Translations under genes and position numbers: made by a program
NCBI RefSeq assembly: GCF_037154075.1
Contig: NZ_JBANRJ010000001.1
Location: 3,777,501 to 3,841,500 of the forward strand
Origin: Sphingobium aromaticiconvertens
GTDB taxonomy: Bacteria; Pseudomonadota; Alphaproteobacteria; Sphingomonadales; Sphingomonadaceae
Reading direction: 5' to 3'
DNA: 64,000 nucleotides
In this document: one piece after another, positions 34,779-42,729 of the stretch
How the letters are laid out: each line of letters starts with the position of its first letter
Numbering within the stretch: the stretch's first letter is position 1
The notes under the pieces: generated by a model
The model's input: only the letters and a program-made list of their open reading frames with translations
What the model was told of the DNA's origin: nothing
The model's database searches: none

Positions 34779-35090
34779 ATGTGGCAGATGTTCAGCTTCT
34801 TCAACAAGGTCACGTTCGATAAGAGAAGTGGACGGCCCGAAGCTCCAATCTTTTGGAGACTGACCACGTTTTTCCTCATTTGCGCTTGGCTCATGGCTTT
34901 TCTCTTGTCGTTCTGCGCATGGTTGGCAGTGAGGGACGATGACCCCGGTGTCGTCTTTTCGTGTGGTATGGCAGCCGTATTCATTCTTGTGGTCGCACAT
35001 TTGCGCAAAAGGCAGATACGGAAAGCCGAAGCTGAATTTCAGCGGATGGTGGTCGAGTATGAGCGGGCAGTCTCGACACCCTCTTGGTAA
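34779..35090 (+). CDS. Hypothetical membrane protein
   Basis: This 103-residue protein has two membrane helices (WRLTTFFLICAWLMAFLLSFCAWLAV and VVFSCGMAAVFILVVAHL) and a charged helical C-terminus (RKRQIRKAEAEFQRMVVEYERAV). Its base composition is less GC-rich than the neighbours, suggesting either a recent arrival or no selection. I do not recognise it. The start could also be the fourth codon. Confidence 0.45.
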   Translation: MWQMFSFFNKVTFDKRSGRPEAPIFWRLTTFFLICAWLMAFLLSFCAWLAVRDDDPGVVFSCGMAAVFILVVAHLRKRQIRKAEAEFQRMVVEYERAVSTPSW

Positions 35091-35214
35091 CTCTATGGCA
35101 GGTGCCGGGTATACCGATTTTGCGATTCAATGTCCGCAAATGGTCGCAATTAGCCCCCTTCATGCCAACCTAAACGCCCGCAACCAACGCCTGATACTCA
35201 CCGATTAGTTCCTC

Positions 35215-35585
35215 TTACGCCTCCATCTGCGAGAACCGCGCGAAACTGTGGCGTGCGGGCATATGCACCCAGTCCAGCCTCTCGCTGACATAGGTTTCGA
35301 TGAACGGTTTGGTCCATGCCTGGTCGCCTGCCCCTTGCTCATCCATCATCGTCGGACGGATATTGACAAAGGGCATCCCCTCGAAGCGGGTGAACAGTCA
35401 GCTTTTGCAATGCGGGCAGAAATGATGACGAATCTCACCATGTAACCCGCCGATCACCGGCTCGTCCTGCGTCACCGCAAAGCCGTCCACCGGGCCATGG
35501 TCAGCAGCGGTGCCAGGCTGATGGTGAAGCGCACCTGTCCGCAGCGACACTGCCCGGTCTTTTCCTCAATGCTTTTCACCGCCAT
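35215..35585 (-). pseudogene. Broken GFA family gene (glutathione-dependent formaldehyde-activating type)
   Basis: The minus strand reads MAVKSIEEKTGQCRCGQVRFTISLAP before the frame ends. Coding resumes in another frame with FAVTQDEPVIGGLHGEIRHHFCPHCKS, a TGA where Trp is expected, then LFTRFEGMPFVNIRPTMMDEQG to ARFSQMEA. The CRCG and CPHC zinc-ligand motifs belong to the CENP-V/GFA fold. At least one deletion or frameshift plus one nonsense change have killed it. Confidence 0.82.
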
Positions 35586-35673
35586 CGCTCCCGGCCCCGC
35601 CCCTCTTTCGCACTATCGCTACGGGCCGACATAGCCTAGCCTTGCTGCCGTCAACAGGGGGAAGGACGCGGAC

Positions 35674-36069
35674 ATGCCGGTCGAAATCATGATTCTCGCC
35701 TGGGGCGCGATATTGCTGCTGGTCCATATCTTCGCGGCCGCCCATGTGAAGACGAAGCAATATGGCACCAACTGGAACATGGGCGCGCGTGACGAAAATC
35801 TGCCGCCGATGAACCCGGTCGCCGGCCGCCTCTCCCGCGCGCAGGCCAATTTTCAGGAAACATTGCCCATCGCCATCGTCGCGCTGCTGGGCGTCGTGCT
35901 GGCGGGGCGGACCAGCGAATGGACGGCGATCGGCGGCTGGATCTGGCTTGGCGCCCGTATCGCCTATCTGCCCATCTATGGTCTGGGCATCCCCAAAATC
36001 CGTACCTTGTTCTTCCTTGTCAGCTTGATCGGCCTGGGGATGATCCTCTGGCCGCTGCTGACGGATTAA
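35674..36069 (+). CDS. MAPEG family membrane protein
   Basis: This 131-residue protein has four membrane helices with the MAPEG pattern: LAWGAILLLVHIFAAAHVKT, the RLSRAQANFQETLPIAIVALLGVVLAGR block with the conserved Arg/Asn/Glu, then GARIAYLPIYGLGIPKIRTLFFLVSLIGLGMIL. Bacterial members are glutathione-related membrane transferases or have unknown roles. The start is the ATG at 35674 after GGGGGAAGG. Confidence 0.88.
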   Translation: MPVEIMILAWGAILLLVHIFAAAHVKTKQYGTNWNMGARDENLPPMNPVAGRLSRAQANFQETLPIAIVALLGVVLAGRTSEWTAIGGWIWLGARIAYLPIYGLGIPKIRTLFFLVSLIGLGMILWPLLTD

Positions 36070-36072
36070 ATC

Positions 36073-38094
36073 TTAGCGGCCCATAACCAGCGTCACCAAT
36101 TCCTCAGACCCGATCCCCGCCGACCGCAGGAACCCCTGATAAAAATCGCACCCTTCGCGTGAGAGCAGGTCACGCTGCTGCTCTGTCTCCACTCCTTCGG
36201 CGATGACCTTCAGCCCCAGCGACTTGGCCATGTGAATAACTCCGCGCACGATGATCCTGTCCCGCGCTGATCCGGCAATATCCTGCGCCAGCCCGCTGTC
36301 GATCTTCAGATAATCGAGCGGCAGGCTTTTCAGATAGGCGAGGCTGGAATAGCCCGTCCCGAAATCGTCGATCGCCACTGCCAGCCCCGCGTCCCGCAGC
36401 GCCGTCAGCAGCGCGGCGGCGGCATCGACATCCTCGATCAGCCCGCTCTCGGTAATCTCCACCGTCAACCGCGCCCGCGGAAAGCCGCTGCGGTCCACCT
36501 GCGCCAACAGGTCCGGCATGAAGGCGGGCTGGGCGAGGTCAGCGGCAGTGACGTTGATCGACAGGCGCAGGTCCGACAGTGGCACGGGCCAGCCTGCCGC
36601 CTGCCGCAGTGCCTCTGCCTGGATATGGGCGGACAGCGGCAACATATAATCAGACCGCTCGGCCGTCGCGAACAATATGCCCGCGCCCAACGGACCGTAA
36701 CGCGGATGGTTCCAGCGGGCGAGCGCCTCGACGCCGCTGATCCGCTCCTGATTCATCGGATATTGCGGCTGGAACACGATGCCGATCTCACCACGATCCA
36801 GCGCCAGCCGCAGATCGGTTTCCAACTGGTCGGCATCCACCTGCCGACTACGCTTGTCGGCGGACAGGATGCGAATCCCCTCGCCGCCTGCCTGCCGCGC
36901 GTCGGCCAGCGCCGTGCCCGCCCGGCGGATCAACTGGCTGGCGTCATCCTCCAGCCGTTTCTGGGCAATGCCACAGCGCGCCGTCAGCCGGATAAGATGA
37001 TCGCCCGCGCTGAACGGCCGCCCGATCGCTCCGATCAAGCGCCGCGCCAGAAAGATCGCTCGCTCGCTCGAAGCCGCCTCCCCGGTCAGGCCGATCAGGA
37101 ACTCCGTGCCCGCGACCCGAGCCACCAGCGTGCCTGGTCCAGCGACTTCCTCCGCCATTCGCTCGATCCGCCGCGCGATGCGGCCCAGCAGGGCATCGCC
37201 CGCCATCTGGCCATAAGCAGCGTTCATCCGGTCGAACTGGCTGAGCGAAAGCAGGATCACGCTGACATCGCGTTCGCCCTGACGCTCGATCCAGCCAACT
37301 GCGCCCTGTCGCGTATAGAGGCCGGTCAGATAGTCACGCATTGTCGGGTCGCGATCCCGCCCTTGCGCCAATAATTCGACGTCCGCGATGATCGCGCCGA
37401 CCCCCGCCCGCAGATGATGGACCAGACGATCGGCTCCGCGCCCCGGCACCGCATGTGCGAAAGTGCCCAGCCGCCCCGACTGCATCATCCCGCGCAAGGC
37501 GGTCAGTACCACGCGTCGTTCGCCTCGGTCCAGCCGCCGCAGCAACATTGCGGGGGTGACATCATCGCGATCCAGCTCCAGCGCCTGGCGCAATGTGTCG
37601 CTCAACTGCACCCGTCCGCGCGCCCGGTCCAATCGCCAAGTCAGCGCATCGGTCCGCAACATGCCCGTCGTCTGCCGCGCCTGCGCCGTGCCGCCACCCA
37701 ACCGGTCGGCGAGCGTCCGGGCGGACATCAACGTCACCCGCAGCAGCTCTATCGATATGGGAGAGGCCAGGAAATGCGTCGCCCCCGCCGAAAGACATTC
37801 GGCCGCGCGCACCACATCCCCTGCCTCCAGCAGGGCGACAAGCGCGCCGCCGCTGGCTTCGATAGCTTGGGCGAGTGGTGCGATCAGGCGCTCCACATCC
37901 TGCTCACCCCGCAGATCGACCAGCGCGATCAGGGCGTCACTAGCCAAAAATCGTTGAACGGCTCCAGCGGGACGCCGCGCTGCAATGGCAGTCCAGCCCG
38001 CCTCTTGAGCGATCTGGGTCAGGCCGTCGCGGTCGCCAGGCGACAGGATGAACAGGCTGTTATGCCAATCCGTATGAACCGCGCCTGCTTCCAC
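36073..38094 (-). CDS. Cyclic-di-GMP phosphodiesterase with degenerate GGDEF and intact EAL domain
   Basis: This 673-residue protein has an N-terminal receiver/PAS-like region, a GGDEF-type domain (DYLTGLYTRQGAVGWIERQ, then AGTEF instead of GGDEF) and a C-terminal EAL domain. The EAL domain keeps its catalytic residues: VEALARWNHP, SINVTAADL, TVEITESGL, DDFGTGYSSL, DYLKID and AEGVE. It should hydrolyse c-di-GMP while the first domain serves as sensor or GTP-binding regulator. There is no membrane segment. A possible shadow in the moaA direction is ignored. Confidence 0.9.
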   Translation of the reverse strand: MEAGAVHTDWHNSLFILSPGDRDGLTQIAQEAGWTAIAARRPAGAVQRFLASDALIALVDLRGEQDVERLIAPLAQAIEASGGALVALLEAGDVVRAAECLSAGATHFLASPISIELLRVTLMSARTLADRLGGGTAQARQTTGMLRTDALTWRLDRARGRVQLSDTLRQALELDRDDVTPAMLLRRLDRGERRVVLTALRGMMQSGRLGTFAHAVPGRGADRLVHHLRAGVGAIIADVELLAQGRDRDPTMRDYLTGLYTRQGAVGWIERQGERDVSVILLSLSQFDRMNAAYGQMAGDALLGRIARRIERMAEEVAGPGTLVARVAGTEFLIGLTGEAASSERAIFLARRLIGAIGRPFSAGDHLIRLTARCGIAQKRLEDDASQLIRRAGTALADARQAGGEGIRILSADKRSRQVDADQLETDLRLALDRGEIGIVFQPQYPMNQERISGVEALARWNHPRYGPLGAGILFATAERSDYMLPLSAHIQAEALRQAAGWPVPLSDLRLSINVTAADLAQPAFMPDLLAQVDRSGFPRARLTVEITESGLIEDVDAAAALLTALRDAGLAVAIDDFGTGYSSLAYLKSLPLDYLKIDSGLAQDIAGSARDRIIVRGVIHMAKSLGLKVIAEGVETEQQRDLLSREGCDFYQGFLRSAGIGSEELVTLVMGR

Positions 38095-38220
38095 CTTGTA
38101 TCGCCTCCCCCTGATCCCGTCGCGCCTCGCATGGCGTACCCACCTGCGAGCCCAACGGCAACCGTCAGACAGACGGCGGCGCGCCTTGCGTGGGGCACGG
38201 GCATAGCCTAACTATTGCGA

Positions 38221-39237
38221 ATGGCCGTCACAGATCTCCAACGCGCACATCTGACCGACGGTTTTGGCCGCCGGATCGACTATCTGCGCATTTCCGTCAC
38301 CGACCGTTGCGACCTGCGTTGCCGCTACTGCATGGCGGAGCGGATGACCTTTCTGCCTCGCAACGAAATTCTGACGCTGGAAGAAATCGGACTGATCGCC
38401 GACCGCTTCATTGCGCGCGGCGTCAGCAAAATCCGCCTGTCGGGCGGCGAACCGCTGGTGCGGCGCGACTTTACCGACCTTGCGCGGCGGATCGGGCGAC
38501 ATCTGGATGACGGGTCGCTCAAGGAACTGACGCTTACGACCAATGGCACGCACCTTGCCGCCCATGCGGAGAATCTGTTCGGCGCGGGTATCCGCCGGAT
38601 CAATGTCAGCCTCGACACGCTCGATCCCGCTGTCTTTTCCCATATCACCCGCGGCGGGGACATCAGCCAGGTCATGACCGGGCTTGAAGCGGCGAAAGCG
38701 GCTGGTTTGACCGTCAAGATCAATATGGTTGCGCTCAAAGGGCTGAATCAGGACATAATTCTGCCGATGCTGCACTGGTGCGACGCGCAGGGACATGATC
38801 TGACGCTGATCGAAACCATGCCTCTGGGTGAAACCGGCGAGGATCGCACCGACCATTATCTGCCGATGGACGAGGCGTTGAAGCCTGTCCGCGCGCGCCA
38901 TCTACTGACGCCAATGAGCGCACGAACCGGTGGCCCGGCACGCTATTTCGCGGTCGATGGCCTCAACGTGCGCCTGGGCACTATCACCCCGCTTACCCAT
39001 AATTTTTGCGCCGATTGCAACCGGATGCGGATGACATGTGAAGGGCGCATCTTCATGTGCCTTGGACATGAAGATCATGTCGATCTGAAGACCGCCTTCC
39101 GCACGGGCGGCGCCGATGCGCTGGATCCGCTGATCGACCGGGCGCTCGGCGCAAAACCGCTGCGTCATGAATTTGCGATCGGCCCCGACGAACGGCCTGC
39201 CGCCACACACCGCCACATGAGCGTCACGGGTGGGTGA
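38221..39237 (+). CDS. moaA: GTP 3',8-cyclase MoaA
   Basis: Radical SAM enzyme for the first step of molybdenum-cofactor synthesis. The 338-residue protein has the N-terminal CDLRCRYC cluster, the C-terminal FCADCNRMRMTCEGRIFMC cluster that binds GTP, and RLSGGEPLVRRD. It ends in Gly-Gly, required for activity in MoaA. A TTG at 38215 lies two codons upstream of the chosen ATG. The stop overlaps nadK by four bases (GTGA). Confidence 0.95.
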   Translation: MAVTDLQRAHLTDGFGRRIDYLRISVTDRCDLRCRYCMAERMTFLPRNEILTLEEIGLIADRFIARGVSKIRLSGGEPLVRRDFTDLARRIGRHLDDGSLKELTLTTNGTHLAAHAENLFGAGIRRINVSLDTLDPAVFSHITRGGDISQVMTGLEAAKAAGLTVKINMVALKGLNQDIILPMLHWCDAQGHDLTLIETMPLGETGEDRTDHYLPMDEALKPVRARHLLTPMSARTGGPARYFAVDGLNVRLGTITPLTHNFCADCNRMRMTCEGRIFMCLGHEDHVDLKTAFRTGGADALDPLIDRALGAKPLRHEFAIGPDERPAATHRHMSVTGG

Positions 39238-40025
39238 GTTATGACAGTATGAACATGGAAGTACGGCGCGCCCTTGTCGCGTCCCCCACCCAGGCTTCCA
39301 AGGCTGCGGAGGAGAGGCTGCGCGCCGCCTATGACTTCGTGCCGGTCGAACAGGCCGAGATGATCGTTGCATTGGGTGGCGACGGCTTCATGCTCCAGAC
39401 CCTGCACGCCATGTTGGAAAGCCGCCGGATCGTGCCAATCTTTGGCATGAACCTGGGCACGGTCGGCTTTTTGATGAACGAATGGCGGCTGGAACGGCTG
39501 GAACAGCGTATGCAGGCGGCCAAGGCGTTCAAGGTCAATCCGCTAAGGATGACGGTGGACACGGTGGATGGAGAGCGCTTCTCTATCCCCGCCATCAATG
39601 AAGTGTCGCTGCTGCGCGAAACCCGCCAGACCGCCAAGCTGGAGGTCGCGGTCAACGATCGCATCGTCCTGCCGGAGTTGGTTTGCGATGGCGTGCTGGT
39701 CGCGACTCCTGCGGGGTCGACCGCCTATAATCTATCGGCCCATGGCCCCATCCTGCCGCTCGGCTCCGGCTTGGTCGCGTTGACGCCGATCAGCCCCTTT
39801 CGTCCGCGCCGCTGGCGCGGTGCCATCTTGCCCGAAAATACCGCGATTCGCTTTCGCATACTTGACCCGGTCAAGCGCCCGGTCAGTGCGGTCGCCGACC
39901 AGCGCGAAGTGCGCGACATCGCCAGCGTGGACGTAAAGATTGATCGCGCCACCCCGTTAACCTTGTTGTTTGACCCCGAACATACGCTGGACGACCGCAT
40001 CGCCGCCGAGCAGTTCATCGCGTAA
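39234..40025 (+). CDS. nadK: NAD kinase
   Basis: Phosphorylates NAD to NADP. The protein has the GGDG motif (VALGGDGFMLQTLHAM) near residue 48, NEVSLLRE, and TPAGSTAYNLSAHGPI near residue 162. The GTG at 39234 overlaps the moaA stop; the ATGs at 39249 and 39255 are alternatives. It is the last chromosomal gene before tRNA-Asn. Confidence 0.92.
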   Translation: MSYDSMNMEVRRALVASPTQASKAAEERLRAAYDFVPVEQAEMIVALGGDGFMLQTLHAMLESRRIVPIFGMNLGTVGFLMNEWRLERLEQRMQAAKAFKVNPLRMTVDTVDGERFSIPAINEVSLLRETRQTAKLEVAVNDRIVLPELVCDGVLVATPAGSTAYNLSAHGPILPLGSGLVALTPISPFRPRRWRGAILPENTAIRFRILDPVKRPVSAVADQREVRDIASVDVKIDRATPLTLLFDPEHTLDDRIAAEQFIA

Positions 40026-40104
40026 AAAACTTGTCTTTTTACCGCTTGCGCTTTGTCGAATCTCGCTGCTATAGGCGCGGCCTGCCCGGCGAAAGTCGGG
40101 CTGC

Positions 40105-40179
40105 TCCCCGATAGCTCAGCGGTAGAGCATTCGACTGTTAATCGAATGGCCGTAGGTTCGAATCCTACTCGGGGAGCCA
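40105..40179 (+). tRNA. tRNA-Asn (anticodon GTT)
   Basis: The cloverleaf reads TCCCCGA acceptor, GCTC D-arm, TTCGA anticodon stem with CTGTTAA loop, GTAGG-TTCGAAT-CCTAC T-arm, TCGGGGA and encoded CCA. The 3' part is the integration site of the mobile element: the recombinase stop codon at 40165 lies inside it. Confidence 0.97.
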
Positions 40180-41733
40180 ACTTGAAACTCCAGAGCCACC
40201 CGACCCGGTCGGGGGCTCGGCGGGCGGGGCTCCAGACACAATTTTCTCAAGCATATCAAATGGTTCGCGGAAGGTGACCGTCAGCTGGCCGTTTGCCCAC
40301 GTGCTGTTCAAAACCAACAGATTCAAAGCGATGTTTTTGCCGTTTTGTGACTGTAGGTTGAAGGTTGAGTGAGCCTTCCGAGCAAGATTCAGCAGCGCGA
40401 TACCATCGTCGACGAAAGCGTCTTCCGCATTGTGGAGGGCATCTAGTCGCCGTAGACAGACCGCCCGCTCTTCGCGCCACGTCGCTGCCATTCGATCATG
40501 CATGTCGCTCGATATCCGACCGTCAAGATTATCGACATAAAGAGTGTCCAGGCGGTGCTGTAGCCGATCGGCGTCTGCCCGCAGTCGGGCAATCGCCTCA
40601 ACCCGCTCCCGGCTCTTATCTGTATGAGATTCGCGAATAGCCCGCTCGATGAGCGAGAAGACCTCGTCATCCATGTGCAAACGGGCGAGTTGCTCCGAAA
40701 ATGCCTTTGCTAAGGCTTCCTCTCGGACGTACTTCTCAGGGCATTTCTGCTTGAATCCGGAACAGTGGTAATAAATGTAGCGGCCACGCTGCATCTGAGC
40801 CACGACCGCACACCCACAGTGTCCGCACGTGATAAGGCCCGTGAACGCAAATCGTAATGGCTCGGCACGAACATTGCTCGCGCTGCGACCGTCCAGAACC
40901 TCCTGGACGTTCTCCCATGTCTCACGGGTTACGATCGGCTCATGGGTTCCCTGAAAAAGGCGTCCTGCCCACTCGAAAGCCCCTGCGTAGAGCCGGTTCC
41001 GAAGCATGTAGTGGATTGTGCTGATTCCAACCGGCCGTTGGCTGCGACGATAGCGGAGGCCGGCAGCTCTCGCTTTTTGTGTAACGTCCTTCAGAGCATA
41101 ATCGCCAGTCTCGAACCATTCGAAGACGCGGGTTACGATGGGTGCGAGGTCGGGGTCAGGAACGATAATTTTCTTCCCAAGAGGCCCGACGACGTTGAGA
41201 TACCCCAAAGGCGCCTGAGAGGGCCAGATGCCCTGCTTCGCCTTCTCCAGCATGCCCTTGCGGGCCTCTTCGGACAGATTGTCCACATAGTTCTTGGCCA
41301 TGAGAACCTTGATCCCATGCATGAACTTTTCCGAAGAGCGCGAATCGCGAGAGAGGACCGTTCCTTCCTTGACCAGATGGAGCTCGATGTCGAACCCATC
41401 AAGCGTTACCCAGTCTTTGATGTTGCGATAGAGCCTGTCCGTCTTTTCCACCAGCAGATGTCGGACGCCTGGATGCCCGCGAAGATACTTGAGCATCGCC
41501 TCAAACTGAGTTCGACCCGTTTTTTTGGCGGTTTCAACGTCTACGTACTGCTCGACGATGAGGAGACCCATGCGCTCGGCGTATTCACGCACTAGAGCCA
41601 CCTGGGCGTCGATCGAGAAGCCTTCCTTTTCCTGCTCAGCGGTAGATACGCGAGCATAGAGGACAGCCTTCTCGGTTCCGGCGGGGCGTCCCCGACCAGT
41701 TTGCTGCGCTTTGGGTTTACGTGGGCGTGCCAT
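40165..41733 (-). CDS. Large serine recombinase (integrase of the element)
   Basis: This 522-residue serine recombinase has an N-terminal resolvase domain (KAVLYARVSTAEQEKEGFSIDAQV, with the catalytic Ser in ARVS), a recombinase domain, and a zinc ribbon (CGHCGCAVVAQMQRGRYIYYHCSGFKQKCPEK). A coiled-coil segment follows near residues 390-440. The ATG at 41733 follows AGGACAG. The final residues SSWLPE and the stop are encoded by the tRNA-Asn 3' end. It probably integrates and excises the element. Confidence 0.9.
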   Translation of the reverse strand: MARPRKPKAQQTGRGRPAGTEKAVLYARVSTAEQEKEGFSIDAQVALVREYAERMGLLIVEQYVDVETAKKTGRTQFEAMLKYLRGHPGVRHLLVEKTDRLYRNIKDWVTLDGFDIELHLVKEGTVLSRDSRSSEKFMHGIKVLMAKNYVDNLSEEARKGMLEKAKQGIWPSQAPLGYLNVVGPLGKKIIVPDPDLAPIVTRVFEWFETGDYALKDVTQKARAAGLRYRRSQRPVGISTIHYMLRNRLYAGAFEWAGRLFQGTHEPIVTRETWENVQEVLDGRSASNVRAEPLRFAFTGLITCGHCGCAVVAQMQRGRYIYYHCSGFKQKCPEKYVREEALAKAFSEQLARLHMDDEVFSLIERAIRESHTDKSRERVEAIARLRADADRLQHRLDTLYVDNLDGRISSDMHDRMAATWREERAVCLRRLDALHNAEDAFVDDGIALLNLARKAHSTFNLQSQNGKNIALNLLVLNSTWANGQLTVTFREPFDMLEKIVSGAPPAEPPTGSGGSGVSSWLPE

Positions 41734-41806
41734 TTTCTCTGTCCTGAATCCTAACAAACGCCGTCCCATCCCCCCCCTTCCCTCCACTAAACGGCGAAGG
41801 ACATAA

Positions 41807-42199
41807 TTATGTGGGTGGCGATCGACGTGACTGTCTTCGCTTTTCATAATCGGATTTCCGAGACCGTCCACGGGGTTTGCCCCGAGGGTTCTTTTCCCGG
41901 ATCGCTGCGGTCGGATCAACGGCGGACACCTCCCACTCGACGAGCATCCAGACATAATCGGCGAGATTGCCTAGCATGTTTCTGGCCCCGTTTTCGGAGA
42001 CTTGCCGTTGCATTCTCTGCTCGAAGAGCGCCTGAGCATCGAGAACTAACTGCCGCGACAGCGCGCCTCTCCTGACCGTCCAACGGTCCTCTCTGCCGGA
42101 CGGTTCATCCACGAAAGGCACGCGCGCCGTCTCGTCTACCTCATCGGAGACAGGTTTCGCCTCTCCATAGGTGGTGGAATCGAGCCTGGTCCGCCTCAT
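41807..42199 (-). CDS. Hypothetical protein of the element
   Basis: I do not recognise this 130-residue hydrophilic protein. It has a central helix-rich block (ALSRQLVLDAQALFEQRMQRQVSENGARNMLGNLADYVWMLVEWE) and a basic tail (KPRGRSRKSDYEKRRQSRRSP) that may bind nucleic acid. The ATG overlaps the end of the lytic transglycosylase gene by four bases, so it belongs to the transfer operon. Confidence 0.65.
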   Translation of the reverse strand: MRRTRLDSTTYGEAKPVSDEVDETARVPFVDEPSGREDRWTVRRGALSRQLVLDAQALFEQRMQRQVSENGARNMLGNLADYVWMLVEWEVSAVDPTAAIREKNPRGKPRGRSRKSDYEKRRQSRRSPPT

Positions 42200-42729
42200 T
42201 GCTTCACCGACGAGCGATCAGAGCCAAAGACGCGGCTACCGAAGCGATTCGCCAGATGGCGCGATACGGCGGCGGCATACCTTCGCTGTCGCCAAGCCGT
42301 TGGACTATGATAGACGCCGACCGCTTTCCAATAGTCGCGTGTTACGGACAGGCCTTTGAGGAATATCCATCTCGCCGCCTGCACGTTGAAGCATGGATCG
42401 CGAATCAGCCAAGCGCGCACGTCGGCGGGCGGGCGACCCACAGCATTAGCGAGCTTCGGCACCCAGAAGCTGTTGACCTGAAGTGGACCGAGGTCATGCG
42501 TGCCGTTGGTGTTGGCGATTTCGGCACCGATCCAGCCTGCCTCTTGGTCGCGCAGACCCCATAAGGTTTTTTCAAGCCAAGCACGGCCGCCTGATGCCTG
42601 CCGAATGCAGTCACCTATGCGAGCCTCGTGAATAGCCGCCGCCACAGGCCGCGCATTCGCGCCCGCTGGAGCAACAATCAGGATGAGCAGCGTCAGAAGC
42701 CGGCGGGTATGTCTGGCGTTAGCGATCAT
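42196..42729 (-). CDS. Lytic transglycosylase of the conjugation system (VirB1-like)
   Basis: Opens peptidoglycan for assembly of the transfer apparatus. The 177-residue protein has a signal peptide (LLTLLILIVAPAGANA), the catalytic Glu in LRDQEAGWIG, and the substrate-cleft block NTNGTHDLGPLQVNSFWVPKL. Two Cys residues (DCIRQ and DPCFN) may form a disulfide. The start at 42729 overlaps the relaxase gene end. Confidence 0.88.
   Translation of the reverse strand: MIANARHTRRLLTLLILIVAPAGANARPVAAAIHEARIGDCIRQASGGRAWLEKTLWGLRDQEAGWIGAEIANTNGTHDLGPLQVNSFWVPKLANAVGRPPADVRAWLIRDPCFNVQAARWIFLKGLSVTRDYWKAVGVYHSPTAWRQRRYAAAVSRHLANRFGSRVFGSDRSSVKQ

Noticed and set aside
40105..40179. Possible second copy of the tRNA end within the window as the far att site
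   Set aside because: I did not find a repeat of the acceptor-arm sequence further right by reading; the far att site is probably outside the window.
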